Of a DNA stretch of 64,000 nucleotides, positions 52,701 to 61,302 are shown one piece after another; positions within the stretch are counted from its first letter, which is position 1; every line of letters starts with the position of its first letter. Below the pieces are notes generated by a model. The model made no database searches. It had not been told where the DNA came from and saw nothing but the letters and a program-made list of their open reading frames with translations. A program made the translations under genes and the position numbers. This stretch comes from Clostridia bacterium (GTDB taxonomy: Bacteria; Bacillota; Clostridia; Oscillospirales; Acutalibacteraceae): positions 235,502 to 299,501 of the forward strand of contig JAFVTQ010000002.1 of NCBI GenBank assembly GCA_017503135.1, in the 5' to 3' direction.

Positions 52701-53593
52701 TTAACACCATAAGAATAGGTTTCATCTGTAATATTAAAAGTAATAATATTGTTTTTTCCGTCTTTTGTTGTTCTCACTGAAAGACCGAAAACATCACCCC
52801 AAACGGCAACTGCACCACTCTCGATATTCACATCACAGAGCTGCTGCAACTGTGAAAGTCTGATTGCGCTACCATAAATAGGTTTGAGAGTGTCATATTT
52901 AATAAGAGATGCGAAATCTGCATTTTCTTCTTGTTCAAAATCAACTGCAAAATCACCGTCAAGCTCATTGTTTTCAGGTGGAGCGTCGTTGTCACTATAA
53001 TTATAATAAACTTCGGGACTATAATTATTTTCGTCAAGATTTCTCTCTTTGACGATTGTTTCAGCCTGAATTCTTTTTGACTCTTCGTCTGCTTTTTTCT
53101 GCATCATATCAACTGCAGTTTCAGCATCATATTCACCCTGAACAAGAGTTACTTTACACTCAAAGCCGAAAATGCCACGAATGATTTTTTCGATTTCTTT
53201 ATCACATTCAACTGAAAGAAGAATATCTTTTCCACCTTTTTTAAGGTCAATTCTCAATTCATTACCAGAAAGAGTATAATCTGCATTATTAAAAAAGCCG
53301 TTTGCAACATAGACTTTTGATTTAAGAATTTCAAGAACAACATCCATAAATTGTGGGTGAAAGCCTGTTCTTGATTCGTCGCATTCAACTGTTATATTAA
53401 CACTCAAAGCCCTTGAAAGTTCAGTTTCAAGAGCCTTAATTCTTTGTTCTTCAATTTTTCGGTATGGTTTGATTGTGAGTTTTGCAGTTCTGTTGCCTTC
53501 ATTGATAGCAAGTCCTAGAATTTCTGCAACTGCCACGTCAAGGTTGCGTTCACAATCAAAATATTCACCCATAAGGGATTTGAAATTTGCCAT
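49754..53593 (-). CDS. polC: DNA polymerase III PolC, apparently lacking the exonuclease domain
   Basis: Main replicative polymerase of Firmicutes. Domains in order: N-terminal region (1-230), OB fold (about 255-345), PHP domain beginning H361-L-H363 and 'AITDHG' (391-396), a four-Cys zinc motif ('RCAKCRHS', 'KNCPHCDVP'), the polymerase core ('PDIDLNFSGDYQ', 'TGQHPGGMVVVP') and a C-terminal clamp-binding motif 'QMSFFGF'. In B. subtilis PolC a DEDDh exonuclease of over 150 residues interrupts the PHP domain. Here 'IYGVEGYLIDD' (416-426) passes to 'RYHIIILVKNAVGLKNLYKL' (439 on) through about 13 residues. The total of 1279 aa instead of about 1440 agrees. The frame is intact. Confidence 0.95.
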   Translation of the reverse strand: MANFKSLMGEYFDCERNLDVAVAEILGLAINEGNRTAKLTIKPYRKIEEQRIKALETELSRALSVNITVECDESRTGFHPQFMDVVLEILKSKVYVANGFFNNADYTLSGNELRIDLKKGGKDILLSVECDKEIEKIIRGIFGFECKVTLVQGEYDAETAVDMMQKKADEESKRIQAETIVKERNLDENNYSPEVYYNYSDNDAPPENNELDGDFAVDFEQEENADFASLIKYDTLKPIYGSAIRLSQLQQLCDVNIESGAVAVWGDVFGLSVRTTKDGKNNIITFNITDETYSYGVKIFERVSKCESFLGAMKDGITVVVRGRMTFDKFSGETVINATAVNTIAKKTKQDNAEKKRVELHLHTNMSAMDGMTSADKLVKRALDWGHPAIAITDHGVAQGYPDAMKVGEGKDIKLIYGVEGYLIDDVNNPDVDYKTLPRYHIIILVKNAVGLKNLYKLISLSNVKYFYKRPLMPRSEIIKHREGLIIGSACEAGELYRSVVFNESEDKIREIAEFYDYLEIQPNGNNQFMIRSERDEYAHIKTVEDLENINRKIIALADSMGKLVCATGDVHFLDPKDAQFRAILMAGQGFKDADEQAPLYFKTTEEMLEEFAYLGEETAYEVVVENTNKIADMIEQVRPIPKGTYQPSIPGAEDELRQICWDKAKDWYGDPVPEYVADRLNRELESIIANGFAVLYIIAQKLVWDSEAHGYHVGSRGSVGSSFVATMAGISEVNPLAPHYRCAKCRHSEFFLHGEYGSGFDMPPKNCPHCDVPMVRDGHEIPFETFLGFHGDKAPDIDLNFSGDYQGCAHRYTEELFGRDHVFKAGTIATVADKTAYGFVKKYLEERGKTVTRAEEDRLTRGCTGIKRTTGQHPGGMVVVPNEFDVYDFTAVQFPADDTTSDMETTHFDFHFLHDTILKLDILGHDVPTLYKHLEDMTGIPVMDVDVCDPKIVSLTTSPEALGVTAEDIGWKTGTLSIPEMGTSFVCQMLLESQPKTFSDLLQISGLSHGTDVWLGNAQELIKNGTCTISDVIGTRDSIMTYLMHKGLDSGLAFNIMEKTRKGMVAKFGFPEGAEDEMRKCNVPEWYMESCKKIKYMFPKAHAAAYVIAALRLGWYKIYKPTEYYTAFLTVRGGDLDAVTVLQGHDAVKKRLADLRGNPNERKVLTAKEKDQFTALQVVNEMMARGVELLPVDIYKSRATEYYIEDGKIRMPFAALSGVGENAAKGLAEGQNDGNGDFVSIDDYQARTGASSAVITALKEVGALKGLPETAQMSFFGF

Positions 53594-53607
53594 ATGTATT
53601 CACACCA

Positions 53608-54660
53608 TTACATTTTTTCGATTTCTTTAAGAAGTTCGTCAACAATCTCTTCTTCTTGAACTTTTTTGAGAACTTCACCATGTTTGAAAATTACGCCACA
53701 TCCGTCGCCACCTGCAACACCAATGTCTGCTTCTTTTGCTTCACCGGGTCCGTTAACAACACAACCCATAACTGCAACTTTAATAGGCTTGTTATAATTT
53801 GCAAGGGCTTTTTCTATTTTTTCTGCAAGTCCGATTAGGTCAATTTTTGTTCTGCCACAAGTTGGGCAAGAAACGATTTGTGCACAGTCATTTTTAATGC
53901 CTGCACCTTTCAAAATATCAAAGCCAGCCTTGATTTCTGTCACAGGGTCAGCAGTCATTGAAACTCGGATTGTGTCACCTATTCCGTCAAGCAAGAGTGA
54001 GCCGATGCCAATGCTTGATTTTACAAGTGCCATATTGTGTGTACCCGCTTCTGTAACACCCAAATGCAAAGGATAATCACACATATCGGCAACAAGTCGA
54101 TATGCTTTCACCATCTTTTGCACATCCGATGATTTGATTGAAACAACAATATCGTTAAAGTCGAATTTCTCGAGCAATTTTATATGATACATTGCGCTCT
54201 CTGCCATTGCTTCGGAAGTTGGTGAGCCGTATTTTGCAAGTAATTCTTTTTCAAGTGAGCCGGAATTAACACCAATACGGATTGGCACATTATGAAGACG
54301 GCAAGCATCAACCACTGCTCTGACTTTTTCGTCGTCACCAATATTGCCCGGATTAATTCTAACCTTATCAACACCCGCTGCAACACTTTCAAGTGCGCAA
54401 CGATAGTCAAAATGAATGTCTGCAACAACAGGGATTTTAACTGCATCTTTAACTGCATATAAAGTTTTGACTGCCTCTTTATTTGGAACAGTAAGACGCA
54501 CAATCTGACAGCCTGCATTTTCGAGTGCTATTGCTTGTCTGACATTTGCCTCTGCATCTTCTGCTGGGGCATTGAGCATTGACTGCACTGAAATAGGGTT
54601 ATTGCCACCTATTTTCAAGTTACCTGCTGTTACTACTCTGCTTTTTCTTCTTTCAATCAT
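53608..54660 (-). CDS. ispG: IspG, HMBPP synthase
   Basis: Reduces MEcPP to HMBPP in the MEP isoprenoid pathway with a 4Fe-4S cluster. The 350-aa protein has cluster cysteines in 'SCPTCGRTKIDL' and 'GCVVNGPGEAKEADIG', after the TIM-barrel part ('SVQSMLNAPAEDA', 'KVRINPGNIG'). It lies between rseP and polC in the pyrH-to-polC operon with dxr, another MEP gene. Confidence 0.95.
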   Translation of the reverse strand: MIERRKSRVVTAGNLKIGGNNPISVQSMLNAPAEDAEANVRQAIALENAGCQIVRLTVPNKEAVKTLYAVKDAVKIPVVADIHFDYRCALESVAAGVDKVRINPGNIGDDEKVRAVVDACRLHNVPIRIGVNSGSLEKELLAKYGSPTSEAMAESAMYHIKLLEKFDFNDIVVSIKSSDVQKMVKAYRLVADMCDYPLHLGVTEAGTHNMALVKSSIGIGSLLLDGIGDTIRVSMTADPVTEIKAGFDILKGAGIKNDCAQIVSCPTCGRTKIDLIGLAEKIEKALANYNKPIKVAVMGCVVNGPGEAKEADIGVAGGDGCGVIFKHGEVLKKVQEEEIVDELLKEIEKM

Positions 54661-54669
54661 TTAAATCAC

Positions 54670-55728
54670 CTAATTTTTAATCAGCGTCAATATATCGTTA
54701 AAGGTTACAACCAACATCAAAAGGAGCAAAAGTGCAAGACCTGCGCCGTGCACATAACCTTCATATTTGGGATTCAATGGTTTTCTTCTTATGCCTTCAA
54801 TAGCAAGAAAGAAAAGTCTTCCACCATCAAGTGCCGGAAGTGGCAACAAATTGAAAACACCAATGTTTATTGAAACAAACGCCATCATAGTGAGCGCTGA
54901 AATAAGCCCTGCTTTGCTCTGTGTTGCACTAGCTGCTGCATCAGCTATAACATTAACTGTGCCAACTGGTCCTGACAAATCGGTTAACCCGTATCGTCCC
55001 GTTACCAAGTCAAAAAGGCTCAACCACACAAGACGAGCGATTGAAACAGTTTGCTTAACTGATGTTGTAGCCACATTCAGCACATTTGGCTCTTGACCAA
55101 GGATTACAAAGTCATATTCAATATATGTGTATTTATCTTCTTTAGTTGTCTTGAATGTGACATCTTTAAGTTCAACTTTTTCGCCGTCACGACGGACAAC
55201 CATATCGAAAACACCATCATCACTTCTGCTCATAAGGAAAGAAATATCCATATCAGAAAAGAGCTTGTGACCGTCGATTTCTAAAAGCTCGTCGCCCTCT
55301 TTAAGACCTGTTTGTTGACTAATTGCGTTTTCATTAAATCTTAATATCTTGTTTGTGCCGATAAGACCATCCATTGAAAGGATTGTTGCAACAATCAACA
55401 CACCTAAAATCAAGTTCATTATTGCGCCCGCAGCAACAATCAAGAATTTTTGCCACACCTTTTTGCGATTAAAGGCATTTTCATCCTGACTTTCTTCGTC
55501 TTCACCTTCCATACTCACATAGCCACCGATAGGCAAAAGACGGAGTGCATAGGTCGTGTCGCCCTTTTTCTTTTTGAATATTGCAGGACCCATTCCCAAT
55601 GCAAACTCATTAACCTTAACCTTAAAGAGCTTTGCAAATGTGAAATGCCCTAATTCATGTATTGAAATAAGAAGTCCGAAAAATACTATGGCAACTAAAT
55701 ATGGCCATATTTTAGTCCAGATTTCCAA
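54670..55728 (-). CDS. rseP: RseP-type site-2 metalloprotease
   Basis: A 352-aa intramembrane zinc protease (M50B) that cleaves membrane-bound anti-sigma factors or signal peptides. HExxH is H24-E-L-G-H28; a PDZ domain lies at about 135-200, and 'NLLPLPALDGGRLFFL' carries the third zinc ligand. Four helices are visible. It follows dxr after 21 bases. Confidence 0.94.
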   Translation of the reverse strand: MEIWTKIWPYLVAIVFFGLLISIHELGHFTFAKLFKVKVNEFALGMGPAIFKKKKGDTTYALRLLPIGGYVSMEGEDEESQDENAFNRKKVWQKFLIVAAGAIMNLILGVLIVATILSMDGLIGTNKILRFNENAISQQTGLKEGDELLEIDGHKLFSDMDISFLMSRSDDGVFDMVVRRDGEKVELKDVTFKTTKEDKYTYIEYDFVILGQEPNVLNVATTSVKQTVSIARLVWLSLFDLVTGRYGLTDLSGPVGTVNVIADAAASATQSKAGLISALTMMAFVSINIGVFNLLPLPALDGGRLFFLAIEGIRRKPLNPKYEGYVHGAGLALLLLLMLVVTFNDILTLIKN

Positions 55729-55749
55729 AAAATCACTGCTTTCTAAAAA

Positions 55750-56907
55750 TTACTTTGCGTATTTGATGACGAGTTCACGAGCAAGTTTATCTGCTTCATA
55801 AACATCTTCAACTGTATAAGTATCCACTTTTGGAGCGTCATTCATTACGCGCTCAACCAATTCACTGATTTCTAAGAACCCGATTTCACCTTTTCTGAAC
55901 ATCAAGTTTGCCTGTTCATTTGCAGAGTTTGCATAAGCTGGATACAAGCCTCCACGAGTGATTGCTTCACGACAGATATTCATACACTTGAAGGTGTCAT
56001 AATCAGGTTTATAGAATGTGAGTGTGCCGAGTTGTGTCAAATCTAGTTCACCTGTGAGTGACTCAATTCTTTCAGGATATGTGAGTGCATATTGAATTGG
56101 AATTTTCATATCGGGAAGTCCCAACTGAGCAATCACAGCATTATCCATATATTCAACTGCAGAGTGAATTATGCTCTCTCTGTGCACAACAATTTCAATT
56201 TTTGATGGATGAACATCGAAAAGCCATACTGCTTCGATAAGTTCAAGACCCTTATTCATCATTGTAGCAGAGTCAATGGTTATTTTTTGTCCCATACTCC
56301 AGTTAGGATGTTTTAAAGCATCTGCAACAGTTACTTTTGCAAGTTCTTCTTTTGTTTTGCCGAAGAATGGACCACCGGATGCAGTTAAAATAATTCTTTT
56401 TAATGCTCTGTTAGTAGGTTGCCCTTGAAGACACTGAAATATTGCAGAATGTTCAGAGTCAACAGGTAAAATATCAACACCCTTTGCCTTTGCATTAGTA
56501 GTAACTAAAAGTCCACCTGCAACGAGAGTTTCTTTATTGGCAAGAGCAATTTTTTTGTTGCATTCAATAGCAGTAAGAGTAGGTTTAAGACCTGCCATAC
56601 CAACAACCGAGTTAATTACTGTATCTGCATCGTTCTCTGCTGCACATTCACAAACGCCATCAATACCTGAAAGCACCTTTGTGTTTGTATCTGCAACACG
56701 AATTTTAAGGTCTGCCGCTGCCTTTTCATCAACTAAAGCTGCCACTTTGGGCTTGAATTCTCTGATTTGTTCTTCAATTAAATCTACATTTGAATATGCC
56801 GAAAGCGCGGAAACAGAGTAACCGCACTTTCTTGCTGTTTCAAGGCTCTGTGTACCGATTGAACCTGTTGAGCCTAAAATACTTAAATTTTTAGTAACAC
56901 TTGTCAT
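55750..56907 (-). CDS. dxr: 1-deoxy-D-xylulose-5-phosphate reductoisomerase
   Basis: Second enzyme of the MEP pathway, NADPH- and metal-dependent. The 385-aa protein has the dinucleotide-binding loop G12-S-T-G-S-I-G18 and the active-site segments 'LPVDSEHSAIFQCLQG', 'LTASGGPFFG' and 'NWSMGQKITIDSATMMNKGLE'. Overlaps cdsA by one base. Confidence 0.95.
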   Translation of the reverse strand: MTSVTKNLSILGSTGSIGTQSLETARKCGYSVSALSAYSNVDLIEEQIREFKPKVAALVDEKAAADLKIRVADTNTKVLSGIDGVCECAAENDADTVINSVVGMAGLKPTLTAIECNKKIALANKETLVAGGLLVTTNAKAKGVDILPVDSEHSAIFQCLQGQPTNRALKRIILTASGGPFFGKTKEELAKVTVADALKHPNWSMGQKITIDSATMMNKGLELIEAVWLFDVHPSKIEIVVHRESIIHSAVEYMDNAVIAQLGLPDMKIPIQYALTYPERIESLTGELDLTQLGTLTFYKPDYDTFKCMNICREAITRGGLYPAYANSANEQANLMFRKGEIGFLEISELVERVMNDAPKVDTYTVEDVYEADKLARELVIKYAK

Positions 56908-57773
56908 CAGATAACAACTCCAAAAATATTAACAACTGCATAAAGTGCAACAAGCACAAATATTATGCTGTCAAAACGGTCAAGGACTCCGCCATGACCT
57001 GGGATTAACTTGCCGAAATCTTTAATTTCAAAATTACGTTTGATTACAGATGCAGTCAGGTCACCACACATACTGATAATTGACAAGAATACTGACATCA
57101 ACGCAACTGCAATATAGTTTGAACTTTCTGTATCCCACACAAAGTTTACAAATACGGCATAGAGAATAAGAGATGCTAAAACGCAACCTAAAACACCACC
57201 GATTGCACCTTCAACAGTTTTCTTTGGACTGATTTTATGACAAAGCTTGTGTTTGCCCAAAAATGAGCCTGCAAAGAATGCGAAAACATCGGTCATCCAA
57301 GCACCGAATGCTGCAAGCAAGATAAAGAAAATGCCGTGCGCTTCTGTGTAATTTGCATTTGGAAAAATCTCGTCAATATCACGGAAATACATAAATCTTG
57401 AAATTGCAAACGGCACTGCTAACGAAGAGATAATAACCGTTGCAATATGCGAGAATTTTGTCTTTTCATATTCAAACAACATAAAAATAAAGAGCGCAAG
57501 AACATAAAGACAAATTAAATATTTTGCATTGAGATTGATTGGTAATCCATTCAACAAATCGCTGTATTCATAATAGAATGGAACGATTGCAGATACTATT
57601 ACACTTAATACCATCACAGGTTTATTCTGAAGTTTTGTTGCATTATTAAGTTCTATTGTTGCAATTACACAAAAGGTTGCCAAAACGAGAGGCAACAAAA
57701 TTGTATAACGCAATGCAATCATCATAATTGCAAATGCAGTCAACAAAAGACCTGAAATTATTCTTTTTGCCAT
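56907..57773 (-). CDS. cdsA: Phosphatidate cytidylyltransferase
   Basis: Makes CDP-diacylglycerol from phosphatidate and CTP. The 288-aa polytopic protein has the C-terminal signature 'CGDLTASVIKRNFEIKDFGKLIPGHGGVLDRFDS'. It lies between uppS and dxr, the usual order in bacteria. Confidence 0.94.
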   Translation of the reverse strand: MAKRIISGLLLTAFAIMMIALRYTILLPLVLATFCVIATIELNNATKLQNKPVMVLSVIVSAIVPFYYEYSDLLNGLPINLNAKYLICLYVLALFIFMLFEYEKTKFSHIATVIISSLAVPFAISRFMYFRDIDEIFPNANYTEAHGIFFILLAAFGAWMTDVFAFFAGSFLGKHKLCHKISPKKTVEGAIGGVLGCVLASLILYAVFVNFVWDTESSNYIAVALMSVFLSIISMCGDLTASVIKRNFEIKDFGKLIPGHGGVLDRFDSIIFVLVALYAVVNIFGVVI

Positions 57774-57783
57774 AACTTTTCAC

Positions 57784-58518
57784 CTATACTCCGCCAAATC
57801 TACGATTTCTTTTTTCAAATTCACGCAAAGCGTCAACTAAATCTTCTTCTGTAAAATCAGGCCAAAGAACATCTGTAAAATAAAGTTCTGCATAAGCAGA
57901 TTGCCAAGTGAGAAAGTTTGAAGTTCTATATTCTCCACTTGGTCTGATTATAAGGTCGGGGTCAGGAATATCTTTGGTATAAAGTGACTGTGAAATCATA
58001 TCTTCTGTAATGTCTTCAGGCCCTATTTCACCATTTTTCACTTTTTGTGCAATATCTTTGATACCCTCACATATTTCGTGACGACCACCATAGTTCACTG
58101 CAATATTGAGAATAACATTATTCTTATTACTGCTTTCTTTTTCGGTATGCTCCATCAAAGCTAAAATATCTTCTGGCATACCTTTTCTGTCACCGATAAA
58201 GCGAAGTGAAATGCCTTTTTCTTCATTTTCTGCTTTTCTGTCTTCTGCTTCAATCAAATATTCACGGAAGAGTTGCATAATTGCGTCAACTTCTTCTTGT
58301 GGACGTTTCCAGTTTTCTGTTGAGAAAGCATAGAAAGTCATGCATTTAACACCAACATCCGCTGCAAACTCACCGATTTTACGAAACACCTTTGCACCCT
58401 CAATATGACCTTTATAGCGTGGAAGATTTCTCTGTTTTGCCCATCTTCCGTTACCATCCATAATAATTCCGATATGCTGTGGAATGACTGAAAATTCAGG
58501 AATTTTAATATCACTCAT
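57784..58518 (-). CDS. uppS: Undecaprenyl diphosphate synthase
   Basis: Cis-prenyltransferase that makes the C55 lipid carrier of cell-wall synthesis. The 244-aa protein has the catalytic Asp D21 in 'IMDGNGRWAKQR' and the motifs 'YAFSTENWKRP' and 'DLIIRPSGEYRTSNFLTWQSAYAELYF'. It follows frr after a 71-bp GC-rich gap. Confidence 0.95.
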   Translation of the reverse strand: MSDIKIPEFSVIPQHIGIIMDGNGRWAKQRNLPRYKGHIEGAKVFRKIGEFAADVGVKCMTFYAFSTENWKRPQEEVDAIMQLFREYLIEAEDRKAENEEKGISLRFIGDRKGMPEDILALMEHTEKESSNKNNVILNIAVNYGGRHEICEGIKDIAQKVKNGEIGPEDITEDMISQSLYTKDIPDPDLIIRPSGEYRTSNFLTWQSAYAELYFTDVLWPDFTEEDLVDALREFEKRNRRFGGV

Positions 58519-58537
58519 AATCTTAAAATATGCAAAT

Positions 58538-58581
58538 CGGGGCAGAATTATCCACCCTTAAGGACCGGACCATTCACCCCG
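58538..58581 (-). other. GC-rich intercistronic stem between frr and uppS
   Basis: CGGGG (58538-58542) pairs with CCCCG (58577-58581). Inside are CCTTAAGG and a doubled GGTCC on the minus strand. It is markedly GC-richer than its surroundings and has no T-run. Confidence 0.35.
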
Positions 58582-58589
58582 CAACTTGC

Positions 58590-59144
58590 TTATATCTCCA
58601 TAATCTCTTTTTCTTTTTTATCAGCGACTGCGTCAATTTCTTTAATGAAATCATCTGTGATTTTCTGAATCTTTGTTTCAGCATTTTTCTGGTCATCTTC
58701 TGTGATTTCACTATTCTTTTTCATAGCCTTGATTTTATCCATAGCGTCGCGACGGATTGAACGGATTGCAACCTTTGAGTCTTCTGCAATTCTGCTAACA
58801 TCTTTGCAGAGAGCCTTTCTGCGTTCTTCTGTAAGTGGTGGGAATGTAAGGCGAATAACCTTGCCGTCATTCATTGGAGTGATGCCAATGTCAGAAGCCT
58901 GAATTGCTTTTGAAATTGGGTTGATTGTGCTTACATCCCAAGGTTGAATAATAAGAATTCTACCTTCACTAACTGAAACTGCAGCCATCTGCTGAATTGG
59001 AGTTGGCACGCCATAATAGTCAACTGAAATTTTGTCAAGAATTGCAGCACTTGCACGGCCAGCTCTCATACCTGCATACTCTTTTTCAAGAGCACCGATA
59101 GTTTTATTCATTTTTTCTTTCATTGTATCAAATACTGTATTCAT
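58590..59144 (-). CDS. frr: Ribosome recycling factor
   Basis: Splits post-termination ribosomes together with EF-G. The 184-aa protein contains 'MRAGRASAAILDKISVDYYG', 'LIIQPWD' and 'IRLTFPPLTEERRKAL', all diagnostic. It lies 12 bases behind pyrH. Confidence 0.96.
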   Translation of the reverse strand: MNTVFDTMKEKMNKTIGALEKEYAGMRAGRASAAILDKISVDYYGVPTPIQQMAAVSVSEGRILIIQPWDVSTINPISKAIQASDIGITPMNDGKVIRLTFPPLTEERRKALCKDVSRIAEDSKVAIRSIRRDAMDKIKAMKKNSEITEDDQKNAETKIQKITDDFIKEIDAVADKKEKEIMEI

Positions 59145-59156
59145 AAATCATTCTCC

Positions 59157-59870
59157 TTATTTTTCTGAAACTACAACTGTACCAACATTTTCACCCAAAA
59201 CAGCTTTAACCATATTTTCAGGTTGTTGAAGGTTGAATACAAGAAGTGGAATATCGTTATCTCTGCAAAGAGATGCAGCAGTGCTATCCATAACTGCAAG
59301 ACCTTTGCTGAGAATATCTTGATGAGTAATAACATCATATTTAATTGCATCGTCAAAGCGGTTAGGGTCTTTGTCATAAACGCCATCAACATTTGTTGCT
59401 TTGAAGATGATGTCTGCATCAATTTCAGCAGCACGAAGAGCAGCTGCTGTGTCAGTTGAGAAGAATGGGTTACCTGTTCCGCAACCGAAAATTACAACAC
59501 GACCTTTTTCAAGGTGGCGCTTTGCTCTGTGGCTGATATATGGTTCAGCAATTTTATTCATTTCAATAGCAGTCTGAACTCTGACAATTACACCCAACTG
59601 TTCAAGTGAATCAGCAAGAGCCAATGAATTCATAACAGTTGCAAGCATACCGATATGGTCAGCTCTTGTTCTATCCATATCACCGCTACTGCGACCACGC
59701 CAGAAATTACCGCCACCTACAACGATTGCAACCTCTGTGCCCAACTCTGTCATTTCTTTGATTGCTGAGCAAACGCTGTTAACTGTGTTAAAATCAAATC
59801 CGTGTTTATTCTCGCCAGCCAACACTTCACCGCTGACTTTGAGAAGTACTCTTTTGTATTTAGGTTCCAT
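59157..59870 (-). CDS. pyrH: Uridylate kinase
   Basis: Phosphorylates UMP to UDP. The 237-aa amino-acid-kinase-fold protein has '[13 protein letters not shown]', '[11 protein letters not shown]' and '[17 protein letters not shown]'. The ATG at 59870 lies nine bases after GGAGGTG; an upstream GTG is part of that ribosome site. It is the first gene of the pyrH-frr-uppS-cdsA-dxr-rseP-ispG-polC operon. Confidence 0.95.
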   Translation of the reverse strand: MEPKYKRVLLKVSGEVLAGENKHGFDFNTVNSVCSAIKEMTELGTEVAIVVGGGNFWRGRSSGDMDRTRADHIGMLATVMNSLALADSLEQLGVIVRVQTAIEMNKIAEPYISHRAKRHLEKGRVVIFGCGTGNPFFSTDTAAALRAAEIDADIIFKATNVDGVYDKDPNRFDDAIKYDVITHQDILSKGLAVMDSTAASLCRDNDIPLLVFNLQQPENMVKAVLGENVGTVVVSEK

Positions 59871-59922
59871 AAATAAAAACACCTCCGTGATAACGCAATT
59901 TCGCTATTATCATATTTAATAT

Positions 59923-59951
59923 ATTTTACCTTAAAAACGCCTATATGTAAA
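59923..59951 (-). promoter_or_regulatory. pyrH operon promoter
   Basis: Minus-strand TTTACA (59946-59951), 17-bp spacer, TAAAAT (59923-59928). Confidence 0.6.
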
Positions 59952-59998
59952 GGGGAATTTTACACAATTACAGCATAATTTATTATACAATTTAAGCA

Positions 59999-60027
59999 TT
60001 GACTAAAATGGGTATTCAATATATAAT
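59999..60027 (+). promoter_or_regulatory. Promoter of the NahK-like kinase gene
   Basis: TTGACT (59999-60004), 17-bp spacer, TATAAT (60022-60027). An inverted repeat TTTTGC (60040-60045) / GCAAAA (60051-60056) follows near the predicted start and might be an operator. Confidence 0.65.
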
Positions 60028-60075
60028 TAAATGGTATAATTTTGCGCATAGCAAAAGTTATTGGAGTGTGAAAAA

Positions 60076-61182
60076 ATGTCTAATCCATTTAACCTTGAAA
60101 AGATTTGCAGTCTTTTTAATCTTAACGGTGAATTTATTGAATATAAAAGAAACACAAATGGTCATATTAATAGTACTTTCATTCTGACTTTTAATGAAGA
60201 TGGAAATATCAAAAAATATGTTCTTCAAAAAATTAGTACTGAAATATTCAAAAATCCTGAAGGTCTTATGAATAACATTGTCGGTGTTACAAAGCATATC
60301 CGCAAAAAGAATGATGATATGAATACCCCATGGGCAGACCGTTGCACACTCACATTTTTGCCCACAACTGATGGCAAATATTTCTATCTTGATGAAGACA
60401 ACAGTTGTTGGCGTGTTTATGAATTCATTGATGATGTTTACACTTGCAATGCTATTGAAAACTCAAATGATTTCTATAATGCAGGTGTGGCTTTTGGTGA
60501 ATTCCAGAATCTTTTAGCAGATTATGACAGCAGTTCACTTGTTGAAACAATTCCAAATTTCCATAACACAGTTTCTCGTTTTGCAGATTTTAAAAAAGCA
60601 GTTGAAGATAACAAATCTGGCAGACTTGACAATGTTAAAGAAGAAGTCGAGTTTGCAATCGCAAGAGAAAAAGATACACATATTCTCGTTGATTTAATCG
60701 CAGAAGGCAAATTGCCACTTCGAGTTACACACAACGATACAAAGCTCAACAATATTCTTTTTGACAATGAAACAAATAAGGGTATTTGCATTATTGACCT
60801 TGATACTGTTATGCCAGGGCTTTCACTTTATGACTTCGGTGATAGTATCCGTTTCGGTGCTAACACAGCCGCTGAAGACGAAAAAGATGTTTCAAAAGTT
60901 TCACTTGACCTTGAACTTTATGAAGCTTATGTAAAAGGTTATTTAAGTAGTGCAAAAGATGCACTCACAGACCTTGAAAAAGAGCTTTTGCCATTCGGTG
61001 CAAAACTTATGACTTATGAATGCGGAATTCGTTTTCTTGCCGACTACCTCAATGGCGATATTTATTTCCATACTGACTATGCCGACCATAATTTAGTCCG
61101 TGCCCGCACACAGTTTGCACTTGTTGCAGATATGGAAAAGAAAATGGACGAAATGCTCGAAATCACAAAAAAATATTGCTAA
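60076..61182 (+). CDS. APH-family sugar kinase, NahK-like
   Basis: A 368-aa cytoplasmic phosphotransferase of the aminoglycoside-phosphotransferase/choline-kinase fold. The catalytic loop is H219-N-D221 ('VTHNDTKLNNILFD') and the metal-binding D241-L-D243 lies in 'CIIDLDTVMPGLSLYDFGD', a pattern close to N-acetylhexosamine 1-kinase (NahK). Activity on an N-acetylhexosamine is therefore a reasonable guess. The ATG at 60076 follows GGAGTG by seven bases. A 13-bp tandem duplication covers its stop codon. Confidence 0.8.
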   Translation: MSNPFNLEKICSLFNLNGEFIEYKRNTNGHINSTFILTFNEDGNIKKYVLQKISTEIFKNPEGLMNNIVGVTKHIRKKNDDMNTPWADRCTLTFLPTTDGKYFYLDEDNSCWRVYEFIDDVYTCNAIENSNDFYNAGVAFGEFQNLLADYDSSSLVETIPNFHNTVSRFADFKKAVEDNKSGRLDNVKEEVEFAIAREKDTHILVDLIAEGKLPLRVTHNDTKLNNILFDNETNKGICIIDLDTVMPGLSLYDFGDSIRFGANTAAEDEKDVSKVSLDLELYEAYVKGYLSSAKDALTDLEKELLPFGAKLMTYECGIRFLADYLNGDIYFHTDYADHNLVRARTQFALVADMEKKMDEMLEITKKYC

Positions 61183-61193
61183 AAAATATTGCT
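61168..61193 (+). repeat. 13-bp tandem duplication at the stop codon
   Basis: AAAAAATATTGCT occurs at 61168-61180 and again directly at 61181-61193, so the last codons and the stop of the kinase gene are repeated just downstream. This is probably replication slippage. Confidence 0.8.
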
Positions 61194-61206
61194 AATAACA
61201 AAAATC

Positions 61207-61234
61207 AAGCCACTCACCCGAGTGGCTTTTTTAA
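61207..61234 (+). terminator. Terminator of the NahK-like gene
   Basis: Stem AAGCCACTC (61207-61215) / GAGTGGCTT (61220-61228), loop ACCC, then TTTTAATT. Confidence 0.88.
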
Positions 61235-61268
61235 TTCAGAGATTTAGATAAATTAAAATTTATCTAAC

Positions 61269-61302
61269 TAAAAATGGCGGGGTTTGTCCCCGCCATACTT
61301 TT
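61269..61302. terminator. Terminator of the transglutaminase-dockerin gene
   Basis: Stem ATGGCGGGG (61274-61282) / CCCCGCCAT (61288-61296), loop TTTGT, with TTTTTAG on the minus strand and CTTTTTAA on the plus strand. Confidence 0.85.
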
